Part shown: in pieces, positions 33,843-43,089 of the stretch
Layout: every line of letters starts with the position of its first letter
Numbering within the stretch: the first letter of the stretch is position 1
Program-made: the position numbers and the translations under genes
Source: Novosphingobium sp. B1
Lineage (GTDB): Bacteria; Pseudomonadota; Alphaproteobacteria; Sphingomonadales; Sphingomonadaceae
Assembly: GCF_900176395.1 (NCBI RefSeq)
Contig: NZ_FWXL01000001.1
Location: 558,001 to 622,000, forward strand
Direction: 5' to 3'
Length of the DNA stretch: 64,000 nucleotides
The notes under the pieces: generated by a model
What the model was told of the DNA's origin: nothing
Seen by the model: the letters and a program-made list of their open reading frames with translations, nothing else
The model's database searches: none

Positions 33843-36001
33843 GCGCGTCCATAGCTATCAATCGACGGTCGTTCCTTGCAGCATCTGTTGCCGGCGGCAC
33901 GGCGCTCGCCTTCGATGCATCGTTGGTGCTTGCTGCTGCTACGGCTGATGCTCCTGCCCAGGTCCTCAACGCCTTCGTGCGGATCAATGCCGAGAACACG
34001 GTGACCATTGGCGCGAAAAATCCGGAAATCGGACAGGGCGTCAAGGTCATGCTGCCGATGCTCATCGCCGAGGAGATGGACCTTGCCTGGGAGCAGGTAA
34101 GGATCGAGCAGACAGACGCCGACGAAAAGCGGTTCGGCGTGCAGACGGCGGGCGGCAGCACAGCCACGCCGCGCAACTGGCTGCCGATGCGCCAGGTCGG
34201 CGCAGCTGCGCGCCAGATGCTGATCGCCGCTGCGGCAAGCACATGGGGCGTTGCGGCTGAGAGCCTTTCGACCGCAAGGGGCGCCGTTGTTCACAAGCCT
34301 TCTGGCAGGAGCGCGACTTATGCTGCTCTGGCCAAGGCTGCGGCTGCCCTGCCCGCGCCGGACCTCGCCAGCGTGAAGCTGAAGGACGAGAAAACGTTTT
34401 CGATCGTCGGCACCAGCAAGCCGGGCGTCGACGTAGCAAAGATCGTCAAGGGAGAGCCGCTCTTCGGCATCGACACGCGGTTGCCGGGGCTGCTGCATGG
34501 AGCGATCATCAAATGTCCGGCGCACGGCGGCACGGTCATTTCCTTTGACGACAGCGCTGCGAAGGCAATTGCCGGTGTTGCCGCTGTGGTCGCGGTCAAC
34601 AGCGGGTTTGTGCCCGAAGGCAAGAACGATACCATCGTGATCGTTGCCGACAGCTGGTGGAAAGCGAGCAAGGCACGCGAAAAGGTTTCGGTCAAATGGG
34701 ACGACAGCGCGGTCTCGGGCTTTTCGACCGAGGGATACGAGGCGCAGGCAGCGAAGATCCTGGCAGGCGCACCCCAGACCAGCGCATTCACGGCCGGCGA
34801 TGCAGACGCCGCGATGATGAAGGCGGCCAAAGTGGTTTCGGCCGAGTATGCCTATCCGTTTCTCGCCCACGCCTCGCTCGAGCCACAGAACTGCACGGCC
34901 CGGTTCGAGGCCGGAAAGCTCGAACTGTGGGCACCAAGCCAGGCTCCTGCCAATGGCCGGGCCGAAACAGCCAGATTTTGCGGCCTCACGCCCGATGACC
35001 TCACGATCCACCTGACCCGCATCGGGGGCGGGTTCGGCCGAAGGCTGCTGAACGATTACATGGTGATCGCGGGGCAAGTGGCGAAGGCCGTGCCGGGCAA
35101 ACCCGTCAAGGTGCTGTTCGACAGGACCGACGATCTTCGCCACGACTTCTACCGCCCTGCAGGCTGGCACAAGCTGGCAGCCGGCATCGGGCCCGATGGT
35201 TCATTGCTGGCGCTCAAGAACCACTTCGCGACATTCGGGAGCGATGGCAAGCCGGCGCGCGCCGCGCAGATGAATCCGGCAGAATTCCCCGCACCGGTCG
35301 TGCCGAACGTCGATCTCGGCGTATCCTACATGGCAACCAACCTTGCTACCGGCTGGCTGCGCGCACCGTCATCAAACGCCATGGCATTCGTGTTCCAATC
35401 GTTTCTCGACGAAGTGGCGCTTGCGGCCGGGCTGGACTTGCCCGAACTCATGCGGCGAACGCTTGGCGATGCGCGCGAAATCCCGGGCGAGCGGGCCAAG
35501 TTTCACACGGGCAGGGCGCGCGGCGTGATTGACGCCGTCTGCGCGACCGCAGGTTGGAAGGGGCGCCAGAAGGGCCGCGGTTTCGGCTTCTACTTCAGCC
35601 ATCTTGGCTATTTTGCCGAGATCGTTGACCTTTCGCAAAAGAACGGCGCAGTGACGGTGGACAAGGTCTGGGTTGCTGGTGACATCGGCGCGCACGTGAT
35701 CAACCCGCTCAATGCCCTCAACCAGGCGCACGGCTGCGTCATCGAGGGACTTGGCCAGGCGATGATCGGGCAGAAGATGGTGCAGGATGCAGGTGCGATG
35801 ACTGCCGAGAACTTCGGCGATTTTCCGCTGATGCGCATCGACGCGGTACCGCGCGGGATTGCCGTCGAATTCCTCGAAACACCGTTCCCGCCGACCGGCC
35901 TTGGCGAACCTGCCTTGCCGCCGGTCTTGCCTGCGCTGGCAAACGCGCTGTATTCGCTGACCGGCAAGCGACAGCGTAGCCTGCCGTTGACACTGACCTG
36001 A
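33839..36001 (+). CDS. iorB: isoquinoline 1-oxidoreductase-like beta subunit (molybdopterin, Tat-exported)
   Basis: This 720-residue molybdopterin subunit begins with a twin-arginine signal ([16 protein letters not shown]), so it is exported folded with its partner. Core motifs of the xanthine dehydrogenase family are present: [28 protein letters not shown], and the catalytic glutamate segment near the end ([19 protein letters not shown]). The FAD subunit of cytoplasmic xanthine dehydrogenases is absent, as in isoquinoline/periplasmic aldehyde oxidoreductases, so electrons probably leave via a cytochrome c. XdhC and a MocA-like protein follow. Confidence 0.92.
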   Translation: MSASIAINRRSFLAASVAGGTALAFDASLVLAAATADAPAQVLNAFVRINAENTVTIGAKNPEIGQGVKVMLPMLIAEEMDLAWEQVRIEQTDADEKRFGVQTAGGSTATPRNWLPMRQVGAAARQMLIAAAASTWGVAAESLSTARGAVVHKPSGRSATYAALAKAAAALPAPDLASVKLKDEKTFSIVGTSKPGVDVAKIVKGEPLFGIDTRLPGLLHGAIIKCPAHGGTVISFDDSAAKAIAGVAAVVAVNSGFVPEGKNDTIVIVADSWWKASKAREKVSVKWDDSAVSGFSTEGYEAQAAKILAGAPQTSAFTAGDADAAMMKAAKVVSAEYAYPFLAHASLEPQNCTARFEAGKLELWAPSQAPANGRAETARFCGLTPDDLTIHLTRIGGGFGRRLLNDYMVIAGQVAKAVPGKPVKVLFDRTDDLRHDFYRPAGWHKLAAGIGPDGSLLALKNHFATFGSDGKPARAAQMNPAEFPAPVVPNVDLGVSYMATNLATGWLRAPSSNAMAFVFQSFLDEVALAAGLDLPELMRRTLGDAREIPGERAKFHTGRARGVIDAVCATAGWKGRQKGRGFGFYFSHLGYFAEIVDLSQKNGAVTVDKVWVAGDIGAHVINPLNALNQAHGCVIEGLGQAMIGQKMVQDAGAMTAENFGDFPLMRIDAVPRGIAVEFLETPFPPTGLGEPALPPVLPALANALYSLTGKRQRSLPLTLT

Positions 36002-36015
36002 GAAAGCCTGTTTTG

Positions 36016-36993
36016 ATGATTGCTGCCTGTCCGCGCGACATTCTGGACTTTGTCGTTGCCCGCGGACGCGAGGGAACCGCTTGCGTGCTTGTCACCCTCG
36101 TCGGGATCGAAGGCAATTCTTCGCGGTCGATCGGCACCCAGATGGCGGTCGCTGCCGACGGCAGGCGGATTGGCTCCTTTTCCGGGGGCTGCATCGAGGA
36201 CGCCATCGTGGCCGAGGCGATCGAGGCCTTGCATGAAGGCTGGGGTCGCGTCGTGCGCTACGGTGTCGGCTCTCCTTATATCGACATCCGGCTTCCGTGC
36301 GGGGGAGGGATCGATCTGCTGTTCACGCCTGCGCCTGACGCAGACGCGATCAGTGCCGCAGCCAGTGCGCTCAGGGATCGCAATGCGATTGCCCTGCGCA
36401 TCGACAGCGATCGCGTTGCGTTCTGCGGGGCCGCAGAGCCGGCAGACTGGGACGGCCACGCGATAACTGTCGCAATCCAACCGCAACTCAAGGTCAATGC
36501 GTTCGGACAGGGAGATGACCTTGCCGCATTTGCCCTGCTGGCATCGCAATTCGGAGCGGTGGTACACGCATTCACGCCGGATGTGGCAACGCAAGGCGAT
36601 CTTGGCGCAGCGTCGATAGTCTCCACGCAACTAACCTCGCGCAGGGCGCTTGCACCGGTGGCGTCAGACCCTTGGACAGCAAATCTTTTCCTGTTCCACG
36701 GTCGCGACTGGGAAGAGCATCTTCTGCCGCAGGTGCTGCAGTTGCCGGGCTTCTACCATGGCGCCATTGGCAGCCGTCGGACCCACGAAGCCCGGATCGC
36801 CATGTTGCAAGAGGCTGGCACCAGCGAAGCCCAGATCAAGCGGCTGCGCGGGCACATCGGCCTGATCCCGGCAACGCGTGATCCGGCAACGCTCGCCCTT
36901 TCCATCCTTGGCGAGATCGTTGCCGACTACAACGCGCTCAGGCACTGGACCTACTGGACGGGTCAGCAGCTTGCCGCCCCTGCCGGGGCATGA
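36016..36993 (+). CDS. XdhC-family molybdenum-enzyme maturation protein
   Basis: The 325-residue protein has an N-terminal XdhC-CoxI domain (CVLVTLVGIEGNSSRSIGTQMAVAADG, CGGGIDLLFTP) and a C-terminal Rossmann XdhC domain (FYHGAIGSRRTHEARIAMLQEAG, GLIPATRDPATLALSILGEIVADYNAL). XdhC binds the molybdenum cofactor and helps insert or sulfurate it. The ATG at 36016 follows a TTG that the frame would also allow. Its place next to iorAB and a MocA-like gene marks a hydroxylase maturation operon. Confidence 0.92.
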   Translation: MIAACPRDILDFVVARGREGTACVLVTLVGIEGNSSRSIGTQMAVAADGRRIGSFSGGCIEDAIVAEAIEALHEGWGRVVRYGVGSPYIDIRLPCGGGIDLLFTPAPDADAISAAASALRDRNAIALRIDSDRVAFCGAAEPADWDGHAITVAIQPQLKVNAFGQGDDLAAFALLASQFGAVVHAFTPDVATQGDLGAASIVSTQLTSRRALAPVASDPWTANLFLFHGRDWEEHLLPQVLQLPGFYHGAIGSRRTHEARIAMLQEAGTSEAQIKRLRGHIGLIPATRDPATLALSILGEIVADYNALRHWTYWTGQQLAAPAGA

Positions 36994-37559
36994 TGGCCAT
37001 TCCCGCGCACAAGCTTGCCATCGTGCTGCTGGGCGCGGGTCAGGCCTCTCGCTTTGGCGGCCCGAAGCTTGCAGCTGACCTTGGTGGCCAGCCCGTTGCC
37101 CTGCATTGTGCGGCGCGGCTTGCGGGCCTGGCAGCGGCAGAACGGATCATCGTCTGCTCAAGCCAAACGCCTGACGTGCCTGGCTTCCGGCGGGTCTTGC
37201 TTTCGCCCGAAGGAGCACCGCTTTCGCGCTCCATCGCTACCGGGATTGCAGCGCTCGGCCCGGTCGATGGCGCGCTCATTGCACTGGCCGACATGCCACT
37301 TGTCACCACAGATCATTTCGCCGCGCTTCTGGCGGCGTTCGAAGGGCAGCGGGTGGCGAGTTCGGTCGATGGCCGCAGGATGGCTCCGGCGATATTCCCC
37401 GCAAGCGATTTTGGCCTGCTGCAGTCTCTGGAGGGCGATCAGGGCGCCGGAGCCCTGCTCAAGTGCGCGCAAGCGGTGACGCTGGCACCGGCTCTCGCCC
37501 TGGATATCGATACGCCTGACGATCTTGATCGGGCGCAGCACACGCTTCAGGGCTTGTAG
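36990..37559 (+). CDS. MocA/MobA-like molybdenum cofactor nucleotidyltransferase
   Basis: The 189-residue nucleotidyltransferase has LLGAGQASRFGGPK at the N-terminus, the nucleotide-binding G-x-G-x-S-R-F-G signature, and LIALADMPLVTTDHF with the metal-binding DMP. It would convert the molybdopterin cofactor to its CMP form (MocA) for the hydroxylase encoded upstream. Its start overlaps the xdhC stop by 4 bp. The 3' end overlaps the convergent penicillin-acylase gene by 13 bp. Confidence 0.9.
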   Translation: MMAIPAHKLAIVLLGAGQASRFGGPKLAADLGGQPVALHCAARLAGLAAAERIIVCSSQTPDVPGFRRVLLSPEGAPLSRSIATGIAALGPVDGALIALADMPLVTTDHFAALLAAFEGQRVASSVDGRRMAPAIFPASDFGLLQSLEGDQGAGALLKCAQAVTLAPALALDIDTPDDLDRAQHTLQGL

Positions 37560-39697
37560 GTCCGCTCGACATGCCCCGCGAGATCGGACTGGTAGAAATA
37601 GACCTCGCGAAGCTTGCCCGAAGCGTAGAGCTCGGCCTGGTCGTTGAAGTGGGGCGAACCCGAGCGTCCGCTGGCCCCACCGGACGAGACGGCCATGGCG
37701 CGGACTTTCGGCCCGAATTCCACTACTGCGACAAAGCTGTTGCCACTCGTCCCGTACCACCTTCGCGTGCCGGGGTACTGCTTGGCACCAAAGGACGCGA
37801 GCGAGCCCCAGCGAGCCGATGCAAACACCACCGGAAGGCTCGGCTTCGTATCATCGAACTGCTGGACGATGCTAGGGCTGGTGCGCTGATAGCGGTTCAC
37901 TTCGCCCCAAGGCACTTGCCAGGAACCCCACTCGCGGGTGATCCGCTCGACCGCTCTGCCAAGGGCTGCGTGAAGATCCGCCTCGCTGCTGCCCCGCATC
38001 TCGGCAAAGATGTTGGCGTGGGAAGGCATCCGCGCCCTGACGGCGCTCTCCAGTTCATCACCCCAGTAATTGGCGAGCGTCATCGCGGTTGAATCGCCCG
38101 CCCAGCTGCGATCCCAGCGGCGCAGCAGCGCGACCGGACCGGCCAGGCGCGCGGGCACGCGGCCAGAACCCAGCCGGTCGATCAGATCGTCGAACAGGGG
38201 CAGATGCGGATCGTAAGCCAGGGCATGAAGCGATTCCAGCGTGAGCTTGCCGGTCTGGCCGAGCAGCGAAATCGCATGATCGCCGCGCGGATTGGCTCCA
38301 ACCTGATCATATGTGGCAGCAAAGCGGCCCGGATCGAGCGTACCGTCGCCCGCCGCCTGCCACGGCGCATCATTGGAATTGTAGATCCAGCCGGCAGCAG
38401 GGGTCAAAACCTTGGGCGCTTCGGCAAATCCATAAAGCCCGTGCCAGTCTGCCAGTGGATTGCTGCCATCGACCGGATCGCGATAATCGAATTGCGCGCT
38501 GCGACGCGGAGCGAACTGCGGCATCAGCAAGGCGATGTTGCCGTCGCGATCGGCATAGAGCGTGTTGTTGGAAGAATTCGCATCGAAGGCCAGCGCCTTG
38601 AGATATTCACCCTGCGAGCGCGCCTTCGTGCGCAGCCATGACTGGCTGAGCGCAGCAATTGGACGGTTCATCAGCGAAAGGGCGATCCAGCGATCGCCAG
38701 CCACGCCTACGATCGGGCCGTGGTGCGTCGCAAAAGTGGTGAAGGTCCGCGCAGTCATGCCGCCATCGGCGTCGCGATAGCGAACGGTGATCTTTCGGTC
38801 GATCAGCGGATGCCATCGCTTGCCAGCAAGGTAGAACCGGCGCCCACCGCGCAGTTCGATCCGTTCGGCAAATTCGTCGACATTGTCGGCGCCGCTGGTC
38901 GTGTGCATCCACCCGAGATGTTCGTTGAACCCCTGGTAGATGAAGAACTGGCCCCATGTGGAAGCGCCATAGGCGTGTAGTCCCTGCCCGCTTTCCATCG
39001 CCAGTTCTGACCGGAAGAAGAGCGATGTGTGGGGGTTGATCAGCAGCATGGGATGGCCGCTGATCGACTTCTGGCCGCCGATGGCGATACCATTCGACCC
39101 GCGCGGCTCGCCATCGCGCAAGCGGTCCATGGCAAGAGGCGCGACAGCAGCGCCGTTGCCATAAAAGGCAGCAAGGCGCTTCAACGATGCCTTCTCGATA
39201 TCTCCGCCAATAGATCCTTCCGTGAAGGACAACGCCATCCACGGTTCGAAATGCGTCAGGACGCGCGGACGCTCCTCGGGGTGGGTGGCGAGATAGTGAT
39301 TGAGCCCGGCAGCCCATGCTTGCATCAAAGTGCGCAGCCAGGCGGGCGATCTTGCGTAATCCCGCTTGAGCGCGGCATCATCGATCCAGAGGCGCTGTCG
39401 CAGATCCTGCCAGACCGCATCTTCGCCTTCCGCCTCGGCCAGCCGACCCAGAGCCGTGAGCAGGTTCTGCTCGATGCGCGGAAAATCGTCTTCCGCTTGC
39501 GCATACATCGCGCCGAATACGGCGTCTGCATCCGTGGCGCCCTTTACATGAGCAATGCCCCAGTCATCACGAGAGATGGTCACCTGCCGCACGGATGAAC
39601 CGGATGCGTTCATTGGCACCTTGGCACCAACGCTAGTGGCTGGTCCCGATAACGCCAGGATAGACAGCAAGGCGAGAGCGATTGATTCCTTCCTCAT
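37547..39697 (-). CDS. penicillin-acylase family Ntn hydrolase, exported
   Basis: This protein of about 716 residues is an S45-type acylase made as one precursor. A signal peptide (ALALLSILALSGPATSVGA) is followed by the alpha part (DDWGIAHVKGATDADAVFGAMYAQAEDDFPRIE). The likely autocleavage site is in DGEPRGSNGIAIGG, where the serine of GSN would become the catalytic N-terminal residue. Later segments include SFVAVVEFGPKVRAM and the SPHFNDQAELYASG tail seen in aculeacin-A/AHL acylases. The substrate (acyl-homoserine lactone, beta-lactam, other amide) is unknown. The ATG at 39697 precedes the signal peptide; a TTG 12 codons upstream is less likely. Confidence 0.88.
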   Translation of the reverse strand: MRKESIALALLSILALSGPATSVGAKVPMNASGSSVRQVTISRDDWGIAHVKGATDADAVFGAMYAQAEDDFPRIEQNLLTALGRLAEAEGEDAVWQDLRQRLWIDDAALKRDYARSPAWLRTLMQAWAAGLNHYLATHPEERPRVLTHFEPWMALSFTEGSIGGDIEKASLKRLAAFYGNGAAVAPLAMDRLRDGEPRGSNGIAIGGQKSISGHPMLLINPHTSLFFRSELAMESGQGLHAYGASTWGQFFIYQGFNEHLGWMHTTSGADNVDEFAERIELRGGRRFYLAGKRWHPLIDRKITVRYRDADGGMTARTFTTFATHHGPIVGVAGDRWIALSLMNRPIAALSQSWLRTKARSQGEYLKALAFDANSSNNTLYADRDGNIALLMPQFAPRRSAQFDYRDPVDGSNPLADWHGLYGFAEAPKVLTPAAGWIYNSNDAPWQAAGDGTLDPGRFAATYDQVGANPRGDHAISLLGQTGKLTLESLHALAYDPHLPLFDDLIDRLGSGRVPARLAGPVALLRRWDRSWAGDSTAMTLANYWGDELESAVRARMPSHANIFAEMRGSSEADLHAALGRAVERITREWGSWQVPWGEVNRYQRTSPSIVQQFDDTKPSLPVVFASARWGSLASFGAKQYPGTRRWYGTSGNSFVAVVEFGPKVRAMAVSSGGASGRSGSPHFNDQAELYASGKLREVYFYQSDLAGHVERTYKP

Positions 39698-39874
39698 GGA
39701 GATCAGTGGAACCGTTCCTTTCGCGACTGGCAATGCTTAATCGCGCGAAATCCCCCCGGCGCGACCAATGCACTACGTAAAATGGCCCATGGCGCGACGT
39801 ACGCGAGCGCCTAGGCTGGCTGGGCATTCTGGTGGGGCTGATCCTGCCCGGATTTGTACTTCCTGCGAAGACTC

Positions 39875-39908
39875 AGGTCGCCGAGGTTAACGCCCGGCGA
39901 CCTTTTTT
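39875..39908 (+). terminator. intrinsic terminator with no obvious plus-strand gene
   Basis: Arms AGGTCGCCG and CGGCGACCT form a perfect 9-bp stem with an 11-base loop and a six-T run on the plus strand. Both neighbours, the penicillin-acylase and sulfotransferase genes, are on the minus strand. On the minus strand the hairpin is also present but lacks a T-tract after it. A short plus-strand transcript is implied or the hairpin serves the minus-strand sulfotransferase mRNA. Confidence 0.6.
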
Positions 39909-39960
39909 CATCGGTATCCGCACCTTTGCTATGGCCGGTGTGGCAAGCCCGCCATCGGCG

Positions 39961-40746
39961 CTAATCCGCGGTGATACCGTGTGCGGCAAAGAACTCGATA
40001 ACGGGCGTCAGTTGGCCTGCGCAATCGCGCCATCTGCCAATATCGTTCTCGATCGTTGGCAAGGTACAGCCAGGGTGCCAATCCAGTCCGCAGTGCGCGA
40101 GCATCCGCCGGGTTTCGGTCTCGGGGTCAGCAGTGAGCCATTCATAAGTGACTTCGTGGATGCGGCCGGGAAAACGCTGGCGCCAGAAGCCCATCAGCCT
40201 CTGGAACAGCAGGACCAGTCGAGCGGCCTCCTGCGTGGATGTGCCCCAGCAATCGAACGGCGCGACAAGCCTTTGTCCGTAGAGATTCCAGGCGCTATCC
40301 ATGGCCCCGCGCCTGACGCAAAGCACGCGGGCGTGCGGCAAGGCCTGAAGGATGAAGCCGACATAGAGAAAGTTGAGGGCGTGCTCTTCGACGACGTGCA
40401 AGCCATCGCCTTTGCCACCACGATAGGCCGCTTGGACATAGGCTCGCCCGATCCTGTCAGCCGACACCCCGACGATCCTGCGGATGGCATCTGCATCGAT
40501 CATCGCCTTGCCGGTCACCTTGCATAGCACATCGGCGAAAGTGCCGTTTTCAGCAGGCAATGCTACCGCGGGATGGCGCGAGAGGATGGAAGCTACGACG
40601 CGCGTTCCGGTCTCCGGCAAACCGATGACAAAGATCGGACTGCAGCCGGTCTTGCCTTGGCCTTTCAGTGGCAATCGTGCGGTGAAAGCACTTCGGATCG
40701 TCGCAAAGATCTCCTCGTCAAGATCGGAGCGCGGGATCGAGGGCAT
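39961..40746 (-). CDS. short sulfotransferase, TPR-less
   Basis: This protein of about 261 residues matches the sulfotransferase domain of TPR-sulfotransferase proteins common in sphingomonads, including the linker DLDEEIFATIRSAFT that normally follows the TPR array, IFVIGLPETGTRVVASIL in place of the usual PRSGTT loop, and ARVLCVRRGAMDSAWNLYGQ. The usual N-terminal TPR repeats are missing. In-frame sequence continues to 40977 but is not TPR-like. The PAPS loop has Glu and lacks the usual arginine, so activity is doubtful. The ATG at 40746 has a weak ribosome-binding site. Confidence 0.7.
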   Translation of the reverse strand: MPSIPRSDLDEEIFATIRSAFTARLPLKGQGKTGCSPIFVIGLPETGTRVVASILSRHPAVALPAENGTFADVLCKVTGKAMIDADAIRRIVGVSADRIGRAYVQAAYRGGKGDGLHVVEEHALNFLYVGFILQALPHARVLCVRRGAMDSAWNLYGQRLVAPFDCWGTSTQEAARLVLLFQRLMGFWRQRFPGRIHEVTYEWLTADPETETRRMLAHCGLDWHPGCTLPTIENDIGRWRDCAGQLTPVIEFFAAHGITAD

Positions 40747-41068
40747 AAGATGTCCGGCGCCGATCTTGAACGAGCTTTCGCAACGGGAAACTGGGGTATC
40801 GGCGCTGCCGCAGCCTTCCACAGCCCCTTCTGAGTAGGGAGCGCTTATGCTGTCCCGCCGCCGATCACCGGTGGCAATGTTATCCTGTGTTTGCAAAGCC
40901 TGCGCCCACGACTTGCGCGACAGCCCCCTGCTGCCGACAGCAAGTCTATACCGGAAGGCCCATTCCCCCGTACGCACAATGGCGCAGGGACCTCAAGGGA
41001 TAGCTGGAGTGGAACCATGATGGTGACCTAGATGTTCTGCACTGAGGACGGGCGAAGGGAGTAGCGAG
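40747..41068. other. 322-bp divergent gap between sulfotransferase and DUF3008 genes
   Basis: I see no gene or strong structured element here. The right end holds the ribosome-binding site of the DUF3008 gene (GGGAGTAGCGAG). Possible promoters for the two divergent genes could not be singled out. Confidence 0.4.
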
Positions 41069-41257
41069 ATGCCTGCCAAGTCTGCAGCCCAGCAAAAAGC
41101 CGCCGGTGCCGCATTGTCGGCAAAGCGCGGCGATACGCCGAAAAGCAAGCTGAAAGGCGCGTCGAAGGAGATGGAGGCTTCGATGACCGAAAAGGAGCTT
41201 GAGGAGTTCGCCTCCACAAAACGCAAGGGCAAGCCCGAACACGTCAAGAACGACTGA
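41069..41257 (+). CDS. DUF3008-family small protein
   Basis: The 62-residue lysine-rich protein begins MPAKSAAQQKAAGAALSAKRGD and continues with KLKGASKEMEASMTEKELEEFAST, the DUF3008 signature. It is predicted to be disordered and highly charged. Its function is unknown. A GGGAGTAGC site precedes it, and the iron-permease-like gene begins 3 bp after its stop, so the two may be co-transcribed. Confidence 0.85.
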   Translation: MPAKSAAQQKAAGAALSAKRGDTPKSKLKGASKEMEASMTEKELEEFASTKRKGKPEHVKND

Positions 41258-41259
41258 CC

Positions 41260-41670
41260 ATGGAAAAATACTTCACCACCGTTGCCAACAGCATCTCGGC
41301 CTGGGCGGGCAAGTCGATTAGCTTCGTCCTCGCTCTGGCAGTGATCATCGCATGGGCGGTCAGCGGTCCCGTCTTCGCCTGGAGCGATACGTGGCAGTTG
41401 GTCATCAACACCGGCACGACGATCGTCACCTTTCTGATGGTATTCCTCATCCAGAACAGTCAGAACCGCGATGCAGCGGCCATGCAGGCCAAGCTCGACG
41501 AGCTGATCCGCGCGGTCGAGAATGCGCGCGAGGGCTTTGTCGGGATCGAACATCTGACGGACGACGAAATCTGCCGTCTGCGCGCCGCGCTTGAGCGCGA
41601 AGTGGGTGCGCCAGATAATGAGTTCACCCGCGCTGACGAAACGGTGGAGCGGCTGCTCGATCGCACCTGA
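41260..41670 (+). CDS. low-affinity iron permease family membrane protein
   Basis: This 136-residue protein has two membrane helices ([42 protein letters not shown]) followed by a cytoplasmic helical tail with [15 protein letters not shown]. The [10 protein letters not shown] and AKLDELI segments mark the family (Pfam low-affinity iron permease), present in many soil bacteria. Transport activity of bacterial members is unproven. It lies between DUF3008 and fumC on the same strand. Confidence 0.9.
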   Translation: MEKYFTTVANSISAWAGKSISFVLALAVIIAWAVSGPVFAWSDTWQLVINTGTTIVTFLMVFLIQNSQNRDAAAMQAKLDELIRAVENAREGFVGIEHLTDDEICRLRAALEREVGAPDNEFTRADETVERLLDRT

Positions 41671-41681
41671 CCGGAGGACCA

Positions 41682-43070
41682 ATGCCAGAATCGAAGCATA
41701 GGGCAGAGACCGACAGCATTGGGACGGTCTTCGTGCCCGATGACGCCTATTGGGGCGCGCAGACGCAACGCAGTATCGAGAACTTCCCCTTCGGCGGTGA
41801 CGAAAGGATGCCCGCCGGCATCATCCATGCCTTGGGGCTGATCAAGCAGGCAGCCGCGCGGGTTAACCGCGCGCACGGACTGGACCATCACCTGGCAGAC
41901 GCAATCGAGGCTGCCGCCGGTGAGGTCGCGGCAGGTGCACTCGACACGCAATTCCCGCTGGTCATCTGGCAGACCGGCAGCGGCACCCAATCGAACATGA
42001 ATGCCAACGAGGTGATTGCCGGACGGGCCAACGAAATGTTGACTGGACAACGCGGCGGCAAGACGCCGGTCCATCCCAATGACCATGTCAACATGGGCCA
42101 GTCCTCGAACGACACCTTCCCTACGGCGCTGCACATTGCCGCCGTCACCGCGCTCAACGATGCCCTGATCCCGGCGCTCGACAAGCTTTCTGGTGCACTG
42201 TCCGGTTGCGCGATCGCGTGGAAAAGTGTGGTCAAGATTGGCCGCACGCACTTGCAGGATGCCACCCCGCTGACCCTTGGCCAGGAATTCTCGGGCTATG
42301 CGCTGCAACTTCGCAACGCCTACGATCATCTGCGCCAAGCCGAGCAACACCTCCTGCGCCTTGCACAAGGCGGAACGGCGGTTGGCACGGGGATCAATGC
42401 GCCGCCCGGCTTTGCCGAGGACATGGCGGGCCAGATCGCAACCTTGACCGGCTTGCCATTCGTCACCGCGCCAAACAAGTTCGAAGCGTTGGCATCGAAC
42501 GACGCGCTCGTGCAATTCTCCGGCACGCTTGGAACGCTTGCCGTGGCGCTCACCAAGATTGCCAATGACATCCGCCTGCTCGGATCAGGACCGCGTTCGG
42601 GCCTTGGCGAACTGGATCTGCCGGCGAACGAACCCGGCAGTTCAATCATGCCGGGCAAGGTAAACCCCACACAGGTCGAGATGCTGACGATGGTTTGCGC
42701 GCAGGTCATCGGAAACCATCAGGCCGTGACGATCGGCGGGATGCAGGGACATCTGGAGCTCAATGTCTTCAAGCCCATGATCGGCGCGGCGGTCCTTCGC
42801 TCGATCCACTTGCTCGCGGTGGGCATGGAAAGCTTTGCCAAGCGCTGCGTCGAAGGCATCGAACCGAACCACAGGCGCATTGCAGAACTCGTCGAACGCT
42901 CGCTGATGCTGGTAACGGCTCTCGCGCCCGAAATCGGCTACGACAATGCCGCGAAGATCGCCAAGCATGCCCACGAGTATGATCTCAGCCTGCGGGAGGC
43001 CGCGCTGGATCTGGGTCTGGTCGACGAAGCCACCTTCGATCGTCTGATCCGCCCTGAGCGAATGGTCTGA
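41682..43070 (+). CDS. fumC: class II fumarate hydratase
   Basis: This 462-residue fumarase has the superfamily signature [11 protein letters not shown] and the substrate-binding blocks [32 protein letters not shown] and [20 protein letters not shown]. It hydrates fumarate to malate in the TCA cycle without an iron-sulfur cluster. It starts 11 bp after the iron-permease stop (GGAGG site) and is convergent with ligD, with 19 bp between the stops. Confidence 0.97.
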   Translation: MPESKHRAETDSIGTVFVPDDAYWGAQTQRSIENFPFGGDERMPAGIIHALGLIKQAAARVNRAHGLDHHLADAIEAAAGEVAAGALDTQFPLVIWQTGSGTQSNMNANEVIAGRANEMLTGQRGGKTPVHPNDHVNMGQSSNDTFPTALHIAAVTALNDALIPALDKLSGALSGCAIAWKSVVKIGRTHLQDATPLTLGQEFSGYALQLRNAYDHLRQAEQHLLRLAQGGTAVGTGINAPPGFAEDMAGQIATLTGLPFVTAPNKFEALASNDALVQFSGTLGTLAVALTKIANDIRLLGSGPRSGLGELDLPANEPGSSIMPGKVNPTQVEMLTMVCAQVIGNHQAVTIGGMQGHLELNVFKPMIGAAVLRSIHLLAVGMESFAKRCVEGIEPNHRRIAELVERSLMLVTALAPEIGYDNAAKIAKHAHEYDLSLREAALDLGLVDEATFDRLIRPERMV

Positions 43071-43089
43071 TCGGCGCGTACGGCAACGG

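Noticed and set aside
33650-35170. 506-residue open frame on the minus strand
   Set aside because: It is antisense to iorA/iorB and shows no domain.
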